Shown here: positions 1 to 11,755 of the stretch, piece by piece
Layout: each line of letters begins with the position of its first letter
Position numbering within the stretch: position 1 is the stretch's first letter
From: Stercorarius parasiticus
Taxonomy: Eukaryota > Chordata > Aves > Charadriiformes > Stercorariidae
Length of the DNA: 64,000 bases
Direction: 5' to 3'
Assembly: GCA_013396915.1 (NCBI GenBank)
Contig: VWZL01005122.1
Location: 961,887 to 1,025,886, forward strand
Program-made: the position numbers and the translations under genes
The notes under the pieces: model-generated
Told to the model about the DNA's origin: nothing
Seen by the model: the letters and a program-made list of their open reading frames with translations, nothing else
Database searches by the model: none

Positions 1-1480
1 AAGAAGCCATGTTGCTTAGGAAATTCTTGAAGGTAGAAGAAACTATAAACATGTTTTGGTTTGTTGGGGTTTCTTTTAACAGTATCAAATTAAAAAAGGA
101 AACAACATTTCAAAACAGCCACTAAGGGATGGATTTTGCCACCTTTCCATATCCTGTAACTACTCAAAAAGCAAAACGCATTTAACCCTGAGTAATAGCA
201 ACAGTAAGGCAAAGAAGGAAAATAGCAGAGCAAAATTCCAGTAAAAAAAATTAAATACTGCATTACAATATTTATGCCAATAATTAAGACTGCAGAAGCA
301 TTCAGCTTTTCTGGTTGGTTGGCTTAGTAGCTGAAGCAAAGATGTGAGAAGTACTCAGGTAGGGTGAGCACACAATAGCAGGTTTATTCCCACTAGTGGT
401 TAAAGGCATTCTCTGACACATTGCAGACCCGTGCTTTGCCTTGGGATCAAAAGTTTATTTGCCTGTTGAAAACTTTCCAATTTGCATAAGATACTTAAAT
501 ATTGATTCATCCAAAAGGCCAGACAGAGAATTTTTCCTATTGCCAGCTGGATAGAAAAGTTGGAAGACAGCCAAAATAGACCCTAGCACAGGCTTTCATT
601 AATGTTTATGCATTTTTGTAGGAAGTATAACAATATTAACCAAGGAGTCAGAGAACACACAGCACAAAATACGTCGCAAGATGTCTAGGGATATGAAGGT
701 TAAACCCTTATAACTAGGAGAAAGATTTTAGCAGGGCATGCCATGTCTTTGCTTAGGTGCATTCTCTGTTTTGAAAGACTAGCCCAGAAAATATTTTATT
801 CCTTCTGAAATAGTCCAGTTTGTACTGGAAGAAATGAAAACACATACTTGCTGAACAAAATATTTTCCAAAAAACAGTGCAGAAACAAGCAGCTCTGATT
901 ACCAGAGCTGAGAAATGTCACAGTTTGCTATCCATCTGTGCATGTTACAGAGAAGGAGTGAAAACATGATGTAACATGTGAGTCCAAGTTATGCCTGGAG
1001 ACATGCATAGACCTTTGCTAAATCTCCAGTACAGAGTTTATGTTAAGTATACAAGTCACCTGTATCTCTGCTGGAGATACACCTGTTAAATGGAAATTGT
1101 TCTCAGACTTGGCGCAGACCACTTACCTAAGCTTGATGCCAGGGAAGACTACTATCCTAGGTCCAAGTCCTGGACTACTTGTGACAGATGTCTGTTGGAG
1201 ACTCCAGAAGAACAGTACTTAGTACAGAGTATCAAACAATACTCAAACAATAGTAAAACAATTTACATTTAAGTATTCTGTCCTCAAAAGTGATTTCCTT
1301 CACACATATCTGCATGCAGAGACACCCATGGATAACACCTAATCAAAATTAATAGGGGTACTCAGAGCTTTAAGTAATAAATATCAAGAACTGCTGCAAG
1401 TTATTGTTATCCTGGCTAATGTCTTTTAATATATTTAATAATGTATTAAATACATTAATAACACATTAAATACATAAATA
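1..1480. other. Unique AT-rich non-coding DNA
   Basis: No gene or recognisable repeat is visible. Only overlapping 60-codon open frames occur near 1040-1272, in two frames at once, which is expected by chance. A small hairpin (7-bp stem, 1062-1068 with 1074-1080, 5-nt loop) is flanked by the direct repeat ACCTGT at 1058-1063 and 1081-1086. The last 60 bases become almost pure A/T. Confidence 0.6.
1441..1480. repeat. 20-bp AT-rich tandem duplication abutting a CR1 3' end
   Basis: Two 20-bp units, 1441-1460 and 1461-1480, match at 16 of 20 positions (core ATTAAATACAT). The second unit ends exactly where the CR1 3' terminus begins at 1481. Confidence 0.6.
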
Positions 1481-1833
1481 ATCACAGAACGGTAGGGGCT
1501 GGAAGGGATCTCTATAGATCATCTAGTCCAACCCCCTGCCAGAGCAGGGTCACCCAGAGCAGGTGGCACAGGAACACATCCAGGCGTGTTTTGAATGTTT
1601 CCAGAGACGGAGACTCCACCACCTCTCTGGGCAGCCTGTGCCAGGGCTCTGCCACCCTCAAAGTAAAGAAGTTTTCCTCATGTTCAGATGGAACTTGCTG
1701 TGTTCCGGTTTGTGCCCATTGCCCCTTGTCCTGTTGCTGGGCATCACTGAAAAGAGTCTGGCCCCATCCCCTTGACACCCACCCTTTAGATATTTATAAG
1801 CATTGATGAGATCCCCTCTCAGTCTCCTCTTCT
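1481..1833 (-). mobile_element. CR1 LINE 3' fragment, minus strand, 5'-truncated
   Basis: The plus strand reads as the reverse complement of an avian CR1 3' region. It starts with ATCACAGAAC at the 3' terminus and continues through the typical GGAAGGGAT, ATCTAGTCCAACCCC and GATCCCCTCTCAG blocks. The minus strand at about 1570-1680 still reads [20 protein letters not shown], which resembles the C-terminal end of CR1 ORF2. The copy is about 350 bp and stops abruptly at 1833, as expected for 5' truncation during target-primed reverse transcription. It lacks the clear octamer repeats seen in the copy at 7272. Confidence 0.93.
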
Positions 1834-4622
1834 ACATAATGTATTAATGTATGCGCTAAAGTTAGTATTTTATTGTGTTAGACCATTGGCATTTATAAAA
1901 TACTATTCATCTTGCAGTATATGAGCAGATCCTACACTCTTAAAGCTCATGAGTACAATGCATAGTGGAAATTAACTGGGCAACTCTCCCATAGCGTTTA
2001 AGGTAGTTGAAATGTTAAATCAAAGGGTCAAACACTGGTGAAATCCTCAAGAAAATCTTTTTTCAGTAATGACGATATCCCTTCCAAGAGACTGTAACAG
2101 AGGACTAGTTGTACATATTAAAGTTTCAGTGACGAGGTGAGTTTTATTTCTGTTGGCCATTACATCATTATTTTCTATTTATGAGCAGCAATTAGTTAGT
2201 TTGCTCTCAAGAGAACCCATCTATCTTGCTCCGCTCCTGCTGTTCTGGGATGAAAATTTGAGACTAGAGCAGAAAAAAAGTTTTCTTAGCGTTTTTATTC
2301 AAATAAATAAATAAAAACAGCTTTAAAATCTCAGTTTTGATATTACAGTTGAAACGTTTAGATATTCGTGTTCACACAGACCTCATCTTATCTCTAGTGA
2401 CAGCAGGACAACTGAGGTCGTTTCAAGTTGCACATCTCATTATTTTATTGTGGAGGACCTTCTGGTTAAAAACCTCAGTGCATACCCTTGAATCCCACAT
2501 ACAATATGAAAAAATTAATACCAATGTTGTATGAAATACTCACAATGAAGGCTTACTGTAAATTTCACTTGCTGCTGTGCATTTATACAAAATCAGCTGC
2601 AGTAAGGATGCACTGAGGATGTTTACCACTATGCTAGAGCATCCTAATGTTCTTGTTTGGTCAGGAACACAGGTCCCTATCTTGGTGTCCTGAATATCTC
2701 CTTCAGATTATGTTTGTTTCAGGATGTGTAATTTTACCTATTATACTCCTAAATTATAATCTTTTCCCAAAGCACTGAGCACAGGGCCAGGGAGTGGCAC
2801 AAATGGCACATTTCCCATCCTGTATCCTGCACTGGAGTGTGTGGGTAGGAGCCCTCCTGCACCAAAAATGGCACATCAGGGCGCGCACTCTTCATCTTCT
2901 TGCTCTTCTTTCTTAAAAAAATATGGTCATGTTCTCCTACAGAGGGTTGAGATTTATGGCCTTTCCTGTCCACTATTTTTGCTTCGATCAATTTTGAATT
3001 ATACAGCAAGAAAGCTCCAAGAGAAGAACAACTTATAACAAAAGAGTCAGACAGAAACTGCAGTCATGGGTTTGAGCCCCTTTAGCTAAGCACTGAAAGC
3101 AGTGTTTCGCCCTCTTCCTGGGTGTCTTTAGAATTCAAAGAGACAGAGCACCATATCCAGCTCTGCTACTAGAGTTCCTTTAGAATAAATTTAAAATTAA
3201 ATGTAACTTTAAATTATTTAAAATAATAACCTTTAATCCCATGAAATGGGATTCAACAGCAGAACAGACTTCCCCCATCTAGAATTACAGCTGGGAACCT
3301 CAGGCCCCCTCTGCTGCTCTGATTGCAGCCCGATTTGGTCATGTCCTTCCTGAGTGTTTGCCTTCTGGCTGTCTCTTGGTAGCTGTAGTCTGAGGCTATC
3401 TACACATGCATTTGTTGCCTGCTTTGGATCTCCTCTTAAACAAAATTTGAAGATCAGCTCCAACACAGCGTCATTTCCAGCCTTTTACATTCTTATGTTA
3501 AGGGGTCTTGCCCTTTACCTGGAGTGGCACAAGACCAAACCCTAATGCATTTTATTTAAATGAATAAAAAAAAAAGAAGTAAGTTTCTAACAGGAAGAAT
3601 GCAAAACGAAAAGTCTCACCACCATGAACAGCTTTCCAAAAATACCATCTATTATGTGTTTGGTAAATTCCCTGAGGGGATAGCCTTCCTGCAGAGGATA
3701 TAATTATTAGAGAGGAAGTAACATGCCTCACGACAGCCTCCCTCAGAATTTCATCCTCCATTTTTCCTTCCCTAAGATTTTACTGTGAAAAGTTATTTTG
3801 CAGCCCAAAGACCAATCCTTCTGGCTTTAAGTCCACTTTTATGGATAAACCCTTTTTGTCCCAGAAAATAAAACTCAATCCCACACATGACTTTCTATAA
3901 ATGAACTGAGATTTCACCTGGATGATTTATCATCCTTGAACAGAAGGCAACACCAATCTTACCAGCATAGTCTGGATGCCCAGAGTTCAATTAGAATAGT
4001 TTGTACTAGCTGTCTTATTGAAGCTAGGTGACCCAAGGTCAGTATTGATTGTATATTCATTGATGTAGATCTTTCCTTGACAGTTGTTTAGAGAAACACA
4101 AAAATAAACAGATAAAACTACACATGCAAAACACACCTTCAGAGAGAAATCCATAGTAGTGCTGCAAAAAGAGCAATTATTTATTATACCTCATTCCCTC
4201 TCATGAATGATCTTGCTATTGGGGGTTAGAATCTCTCCCACAAATAGTGTCTGATGATCAAATTTTACATTTATCCCAGATTAGGTTTAGGGAATGGGCT
4301 TCCTTTGTTATCTTAAAGCTTCAAAAGTACTAAAAGTTACAAATTTTAGTCAGCAGTTTCCAATACAGGAAGGATTGCTTCAACATTGCTGCTTTAATAT
4401 TAACAGCTCTGCAAAATTAATATTAAGAAAGTTCTTTCAGTAGTTTTCTTGATTGTCTGATGTGTTTCTTACCTGGAAGGGATAAAAATAGGCTTACGGC
4501 TCTTGTGAATTTCAAGATCAGAGATCTATTCAGAAGTCTCAGTGTGACAATACAACATAGATTACAAATGCCCTGTGCTTCTAAAGCAGTTCTAAGTTTA
4601 AGGAAATACTCAAAATCTCATT
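1834..4622. other. Unique non-coding DNA
   Basis: No gene is recognised. Contents: an (AAAT)n run at 2300-2316, a locally GC-richer patch at about 2770-2890, another at about 3260-3370, and A-rich runs near 3566. Open frames of 60-90 codons occur on both strands but overlap each other and show no family motif. Confidence 0.6.
2300..2316. repeat. (AAAT)n microsatellite
   Basis: About four AAAT units ending in an A-run; a simple repeat. Confidence 0.85.
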
Positions 4623-4641
4623 CACACATACACACACACAC
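4623..4641. repeat. (CA)n microsatellite
   Basis: An interrupted CA run (one T at 4629) followed by six uninterrupted AC units. Confidence 0.85.
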
Positions 4642-7271
4642 GAGAAGTGCTATCAAAAGGAAAGAATTTTTATTTTATCGTCTAAGAAATCATTTTATAA
4701 AAGGTAGTATTTTTACCCAGACATCTCTTGAAACATAGGGAACAAAGATATGGAGCAAAGCCATAGATTTATTTTAAGACATCCATTTTGAAATTTTGGT
4801 TTTTTTCTTTGACTTCAAGGACATCGGGATTTCACTGTGAATAACTACGCAGGAAACCTTTCAGTATACTATGACTCTATAACTGATACTCCATGGAAAA
4901 CAGAACCGCCTCAAAATATTTTTTTCCTGAAATCCAAAACAGCTCTCTGAAACCAGGTGCTGTTCTCAGTATGTTTTCTGATCACTCTTTCTTCTCAACA
5001 CTTTTTCTCTGAGTCATTCAGGTACTTTTCGTGACAAAATGCAAAGTTTGAAATCCTGCCTGAATCAATTTCACTTGGAGAGAACACATATAAATGTCTT
5101 CCTTCTCCTGTATATTGGATAAACTGCAGTAAATAGATAACAGGTTATCAATGCACCCAAGAAATATACAGACATTCCAACCCCTCCAAAAAAATATCTT
5201 CTATTTGACAATTAAAACAATAATAATAAATGGAGGCCTATTCCACTGCAAGCACAGCAGTAGAGAGATATGTACTAACCAGTTATGGATATAACAAGAT
5301 AGTTTATTCATTTATAAGAAGCTATTCCAGTAACTGTTAGATACATCCTACTACAGTTTGTCTGCATATAATCAAAGAATAACATATTCCAAACTAAAGT
5401 AATTACACTTGAGTGAAACCACGTTCATAACCCTTAACCCCAGTGTTTGAGTTTTTCTGGTGGATTTTTTTTTTTTTCAAATGGATACTTGGAAACTCTA
5501 ACATCTTTAGCTTTAAATGATTTGGGTGGATGATTAATTGTCTGTTGCTCCCACAATGTGAGGATGCATCAACATATAATATCGATGTTTTGTGAAGGAA
5601 AATAGAGCAGATAATGTTTAAATCTTTCTTAAAAGCAAATAACTCCGACTTGGCTAATTGTTAAGACCAGTGATTTCAATGTAATTGAATGGAAATAAAG
5701 CAGTTAAGCATTTAAGACTTCAATAACCTTCCTAAAAATCAATGTCTCTTTTAAGCTAGCCTCCTAGCCAGGCTTGAGATTTCACAGCTTTAAAGGAAAA
5801 AAAAAAAATAATAAAAAAAAAATCACAACACTGCATATTTGTCCTCTTCACAGAGGATCCCTATAAAATGCAAGTGTGCAGAAAAATGGTTAAAAGAGAT
5901 CATCTTTGAAAAACTCTCTAAAACATGTAAAAAAAACCCCAAATCAATATTTCGCTGGGGAATAGAATGTGCGATATGATTACTGCTTGCATGCACATGT
6001 GTGGCTGTCAAAGAATGACTGATTGTCTAGATGTCTGATGGTAAAGATCAATAGTTTCTTTAAAAGAAGACAGATTCATGGAAGCTACTGGATCCAAATA
6101 GTTTATTGGTTTGTGCTCATCCTTTTGTTTAATGTCAGCTCTCAGAGTCACCTAAGCAATTATTCTTTAAGTTGACTTTCAAGTAACTTACTCGCTCATC
6201 ACATGGGCTTTTAAAATAGTGTTCAAAAGCACTATCTCCCTCTCCCAAAGTGTTTAAAATATGGGTGATGTTACATACTTCAGCATCGGAAGATGGCACT
6301 TAATAGGAGTTATGCTATAAGGAAACATTACAATTTACTTCCAGCCTCTGGAGCAATCCTTTATCTCTGGACTTAACTACTTATTGAAAACGTGTTAGAT
6401 TTGTGTTGCTGACTTTTGAATATCGAAAGAGTAAGTAACCTATTGCAGTTCAGATAAACATCCAAATGTCTGTGGGCTCATCTCAAGGTACCTGACCTAC
6501 CCAAACCTCTCAGTCTGGAAATCCATATTCTTCTATCATTATTTGATCATAATCCAAATGGTCATCAAATGCAGTCAGTGGGTTTCATTGCTCCATAGTA
6601 AGTGCAGTACTGAAATATAGATTTGCTTATTTCATAATTGCTTCAGAGCTGTATTTTCTAGCTCCTGGTCAATTCAGTAATTCACTTTAGACCATCCTCA
6701 GTGTCTGCCTGCCAGAATACACAATCATGATTAAAACAAAGCTAGGATTAAATATAGCGTCAGAGGCTTGTCAAGGATTTTTAGCTGTGAGGATTCAGCT
6801 ATCATGAATTGAAACCGTGGTGACTGCATGACAGACAAGCTTGTATTCTCTTGGTGGGAGAGACATGGGTAGATCCAAGACACACAGTACTTTAGTTTAT
6901 GTTTATTCATTAGTTGTGGAAACAGTAGCAAGAAAAGCAGAGTATCTTGCAACTCAAAAAAACTTGAGGATAAGCAGCAGCAATTCTCAGACTTACTTTC
7001 TCCTCATCTGCTTAGGAACCATGCATACATCCTGTTGGAACCATGCTACATTCTTTGCATCAATCATTGCCCTGAAACTGTCGCTTTCTCCACCCGGTTA
7101 TTTGCTTCATGCACCACAAAGAGATACCTCTAATGTGAGGCCGTAACACTATACCAGAAAAGTGAAAGGCCCACTTTTCTGATCACTGTTTTACAAGACA
7201 AGAAGCAAATACCATTATGGAAGCTGCAGTGAGCAGACAAGCTATATGCACTGCTCTGGGGAAGGAAGTCA
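4642..7271. other. Unique AT-rich non-coding DNA
   Basis: Nothing gene-like was recognised. It contains a T-run at about 5466-5478 and a long A-rich tract at 5798-5822. The longest open frame (6841-7146, plus strand, 101 codons) starts at a non-ATG codon, is opposed by an open frame on the other strand and has no recognisable motif. Confidence 0.6.
5798..5822. repeat. A-rich tract
   Basis: Twenty-five bases of A with only three interrupting T residues. No retrogene was recognised upstream, so a simple low-complexity tract is the likely explanation. Confidence 0.8.
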
Positions 7272-8040
7272 CATAGAATCATAGAATAGTTTGGGTTGGA
7301 AGGGACCTTAAAGATCATCCAGTTCCAACCCCCTGCCCTGGGCAGGGACACCTCCCACCAGACCAGGCCGCTCAAAGCCCCATCCAGCCTGGGGCCTTGA
7401 ACACCTCCAGGGATGGGACCTCAATAACTTCTCCAGGCAACCTGGGCCAGTGTCTCACCACCCTCACAGGAAACAATTTCTTCCTAATCTCTCATCTAAA
7501 TCTCCCCTCTTTCAGTTTAAAACTGCTACCCCTCATCCTATCACTACATTCCCTGATAGAGACCCTCCCCATCTTTCCTGTAGGCCCCCTTTAGGGACTG
7601 GAAGGGGCTCTAAGGTCTCCCCGGAGCCTTCTCTTCTCCAGGCTGAACACCCCCAACTCTCTCAGCCTGTCCTCACGGCAGAGGGGCTCCAGCCCTCTGA
7701 TCATCTTTGGGGCCTCCTCTGGACCCGCTAGAATAGCTCCATGTCCTTCTTACGTTGGGGGCCCCAGAGCTGGACACAATACTTCAGGTGGGGTCGCACC
7801 AGAGCAGAGTAAAGGGGCAGAATCACCTCCCTCAATCTGCTGGCCACTTTTCTTTTGATGCAGCCCAGGATGTGGGTGGCTTTCTGGGCTGCAAGTGCAT
7901 GTTGCCGGCTCATGTTGAGCTTGTCATCAACCAACACCCCCAAGTCCTTCTCCTCAGAGCTTCTCTCAATCCATTCTCCACCCAGTCTGTATTTGTACTT
8001 AGCATTGCCCCACCCCATGTGGAGGACCTTGCCCGTAACA
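7272..8040 (-). mobile_element. CR1 LINE 3' fragment (about 770 bp), minus strand
   Basis: This is the longest mobile element in the window. At its 3' terminus (7272-7287, plus strand) are two copies of CATAGAAT, the reverse complement of the CR1 terminal octamer ATTCTATG. They are followed by the standard TTTGGGTTGGAAGGGACC block. Going towards higher coordinates the minus strand passes through the 3' untranslated region into the C-terminal part of ORF2. Homology stops near 8037-8040, so more than 3 kb of the 5' end is missing, the usual 5' truncation. No flanking direct repeat was seen. It is non-autonomous and decayed. Confidence 0.96.
7728..8018 (-). pseudogene. CR1 ORF2 reverse transcriptase C-terminal remnant
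   Basis: A 96-codon minus-strand frame encodes the C-terminal part of the CR1 ORF2 polyprotein (endonuclease plus reverse transcriptase), downstream of the catalytic palm. Diagnostic segments seen in order are KDLGVLVDDKLNMSRQ (about residues 24-39), AAQKATHILGCIKR (43-56), REVILPLYSALVRPHLKYC (63-81) and [14 protein letters not shown] (83-96). This matches the typical avian CR1 pattern closely. The frame ends at a premature stop right after MELF, where intact CR1 copies normally continue with an ERVQRRATK-like segment, so there is a disabling mutation as well as loss of the whole endonuclease and polymerase core. The ATG at its start is an internal methionine of the original polyprotein. It is a dead LINE fragment, not a host gene. 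Confidence 0.92.
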
Positions 8041-11000
8041 GATCAAATTTGATACCAGATATTCAAACACTACTTGCAACTTTCCCACATTGTCTGCAGA
8101 GAAATACAGAGTATACACACCAAGTAGTAGTTGAGAAGCTACTATCAAAACTCCAGCTTTCAGCAAAAATCCACTCTTACCCTACATATCCCAATGGGCT
8201 CCTTCCCCAACATCTCCTCTTTTCACTGAAGTATTTCGATGCTGCTCTCTTCCACATTCAACCTCCCATCACCTAGTTATTTTTTCTCAACTGTACTTAA
8301 TTTTCACTGTGGGTCTCCAAGTTCTCTAGAACAAGCTTAGCTCTGTACATGCTAGATAAAACATCGTGTCTATTTGCACTTCTTTAGAAGATTCAGAATC
8401 TGATTCTATACTAAATCCCAAGTAAAGCCAACAAATTTAATGGTATGCATTATTACACAGGTATAATAAGAGATCAGAATTCTGGCTTTGCCCTGCTTAT
8501 GTCATCAGGATGTCAACTATTTTCTTATGCCAAGTAAATACCATAGATTAGGCCAAATTCCTTGCTCAAGCTATGTTTACTTAGTCACTTTAATTTGACA
8601 TGAATCACTGTTGCCAGAGAAATAGAAAACAGGGACTTTTATACCTATATCAGACTGAAAACTCCTATCTCTCTCTCAGTCAGCCTGGTTCTCAGACAAA
8701 GCAGTCCTTGGATCCAACTTCCTACACTGCCACACAAAATTTGAAGCAGCACAGGGTGGGAACAAATCCTTTCAGTGCCCAGGAGAGATTTTTTTTTTAA
8801 AGAATAAGACAACCAGGTAACCATGGCCACAGTTGCACCAGTGTGAGTTACCAATCTGTTAACACCCAAGTGGAAATACCATTTCCACCATGGGCACACT
8901 CTAATATTCGGAAGCAAATTAAGTTGGCGTTTCTTAAGGTAGCTATCACCTCTAGATGAATAATGGATAACTGGATTACTTGTGGATTCCTACTGTATAC
9001 CCAAAAGCGATGTAGGATTCATCTATCTGGCTCCTATTCCAGAGCTGGCCACAGGTGGGTCAAGGGCACACTATCTGCATAAAAAATAAACAGACCTATC
9101 TTATTTTGCCATAGCTTGTGTTTCTATAACCCCAGCACATTATTAGCACTCGTAGCAAAAGTCAAATAAATTACCATTCAGGCAAATACTTAGCATATCA
9201 ATAGCATTTTCCTTGTGTGAATTTCAAAAGGTTTAATTCATATAGAAGGATATGGGTTTATGTATATTAATTAGGGCTCATAGTAAGTGTAATACAGAAA
9301 ATAAAGGACACGCCATTTCCAGAGATTAGACTTAAAGATGAAAACTTGATTTCAGCGTTATTCACCTTCTTTTATTAATGTTCCACTTGACAAGAAAGCC
9401 ATGCCAACTTTCATAATTTTTTCTTTTGTCATCATTTTTTTCAAAATCCTGTGAGAAATTTAACAAAAATATTAGTACACTAATCTTGTAACTTTTTATT
9501 GCACTTTTATTTTGTTTATGCTTCATCAATATGAATGAGCAGCCAGCTCTTGGAGAAATAAGTGCTTTGGCTTCTTCAAAGTGAGTCAAACTACCTTGGC
9601 AGTCCATCACTATATTACTCTAAGCGGCATATTGGCACCACTGTCAGGTGCCCTTCCTGTATCTGGAACAAATCTCTCTCCCATCAGATAAAAGCAGTCC
9701 ACCTCAACATAGAGGAAGTATGCAATGTTTATTAAAATGGTGTCAAGTATGCTTGATCAACGGCCAGTGAACAGCTTTATCATCTGAGTGACAAATATTG
9801 CTAACAGCTGCAAAGGAAAACTATTCAAATATTCCCTAAGGAATGCACCTTCTATCAGTCTGTCCACTCTTGTTATAAAAACTGTTCCAGATATTTATAT
9901 ACAGGACCTGGCTTTTTCCAAAGAAAAAGGCAAAGAAAAGGGTAGGCAAATAATGGGAAGGAAGACATAATGGGTTCTAGTATCTGCTTCAACATTTTTT
10001 CAATAAAATAATTTAGAAGAAATATGACAAATATATATATTGATATAATTTATTTTTGTTCCTTTTTAGGGCCTCAGAGTGCTTTGCTGCCTTTTCTGTC
10101 CTCTCAGTTTCTTGCCCCTGATTTCCAACTCACTTCATCTCCCTCTCCCCCAAAGGGCAAGTGTGGATGGGGGAAATCAAAGTTATCTTTTCTCCGAGTC
10201 TTGTTTATTCTGGAGCAGGATTTTGTGATAATTATACACTGACTGAATTTCTACCATAAGAAGAACCAAGAACAGTGCACAAGATCAAACACAGTTGTTG
10301 AGGATACATTAAAGGAGCATGTTTCCTGAACATACAACCTAGTCCCTCTCAATTAGGCGCATTCATTACTAGAACAAGAATCACCCCCAACTATGAGTGA
10401 GACACATAATTTGGATCTGCTAGAGAAACTGCATATAAGAAGAAAACAGTCAGAATAAAAAAAAATTATGTTAACTATTATTCAACAACATTTAAGGAAC
10501 AAATCATTAAAACAGCAGTAGTTTCTAGACAGGAGCAAAAACCTTGTCAAGGAGGAGAAGAAATCTCTCCCAGGGCACTGAAATAACTGGAGAGATGCTT
10601 CATGCATAGCTAAGCATCCCTGCACCTCATTCTTTGCGCTCTATCCAGACATCAAGGGGTAAGGGTCTGGGATAGCCCTGCATCCTTCTCTTTCGTCTTA
10701 AGAAAAGTAAAAATCCCTCATAACTGCAGGTAAGAGGAGACTTAATCCCAACAGACCTTTTCAGAAAGACTGGAGGAGAGAATGGCTTTCAGTAAGAATG
10801 AGACCTAAAAATCTTCCCCCCAGTAATTAAGATTGATGAATTCTAAAACAGATAAAGAGCTAAGTAATCTGCTATCATAATATCAGTTCTAGCTCCTTTC
10901 ACTTTTGTCTCATTTCAATACAGTGATGGGTAACAGCTGAAATCAGTGCAGGCAATCTATCACTTCATGCCTCTTTAACATCCTGGAACAGCAAAAAGTC

Positions 11001-11632
11001 TTCCTACTTCATATTTAATTGAGGCAGATATGCTGACTGATTATTTTGTTTTCAAATGTTTGTTTTCAAATTCCTAAAACACTTCAATATACAGAACTGT
11101 TGCATCAGAAATCTGTTTTCACTTGGCCAGATTTTTAAAATTTATTTTAGGTGCTCAGAGAGGCATACGCTTCATTTAGTACAATTCAAAAAGAGAGCAT
11201 CACTGCCAAATTTGCACCGATTTCTTAAATAAAACTGAATTCTTGAACTTCAGTTAATAAATAGGAAGGGAACCGGAGACAGAGAAAGCTTCTGGGGTAT
11301 TTTTGAGATATAAGGTGAGCTTTGAAATCCTGATAGGTGTTTGTCTAGGTATTTTGGCACTTAAGTGTCAGATCTAGACCTTTGCTAAAAATAAGCAGTG
11401 ACTGTTCTCTAGACAATTTGCAAATTGGGGCACATCTAGCAACATTTTTCTTAAAAAAATAAATATCTGATTTCCGGATACCTTTTCCTCACCAACAACT
11501 TCTAGGCACAGAAAATGCTAGCAGAAGACAGCATGTCAAGAACACAACAAAACTCAGCTGACTGTAGCTGCAGCAGTACAATGTATTCCAACTCTGTACA
11601 GGAGCTGGAGGGCAAATGAAGTGGTTATAGCT
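8041..11632. other. Unique AT-rich non-coding DNA
   Basis: No gene or younger repeat was seen. Short homopolymers occur (T-run 8791-8799, A-run near 10459). A TA-rich patch lies at about 10029-10046. Frames of up to 90 codons on either strand carry no recognisable motif. Confidence 0.6.
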
Positions 11633-11755
11633 AGACTGATAAGGAAACTGAGGTACAAAGTCAGGAATGTATTTCACAAGGTCACCCAGCAGGCCAACTA
11701 CACAGCTGAGAAAACAATCCACATATCCTAGTCCTGTCCCTCCATTAGGCTGTCT
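11633..11755 (-). mobile_element. MIR-like (CORE-SINE) remnant
   Basis: The plus strand carries the reverse complement of the MIR hallmark order: GGAAACTGAGG at about 11643-11653, then 24 bases later AAGGTCACCCAGC (11679-11691), then a degenerate segment ending near CCTAGTCCTG. In the MIR consensus the same two blocks are separated by about 25 bases, so both order and spacing are kept. MIR and related tRNA-derived CORE-SINEs amplified before or around the amniote split, and only scattered, very old copies are expected in birds. No target-site duplication is recognisable, as expected at that age. Confidence 0.7.

Noticed and set aside
7755..8276. 173-codon plus-strand open frame, the longest in the window
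   Set aside because: Most of it is the antisense of a CR1 reverse transcriptase fragment, so it is a shadow of the LINE.
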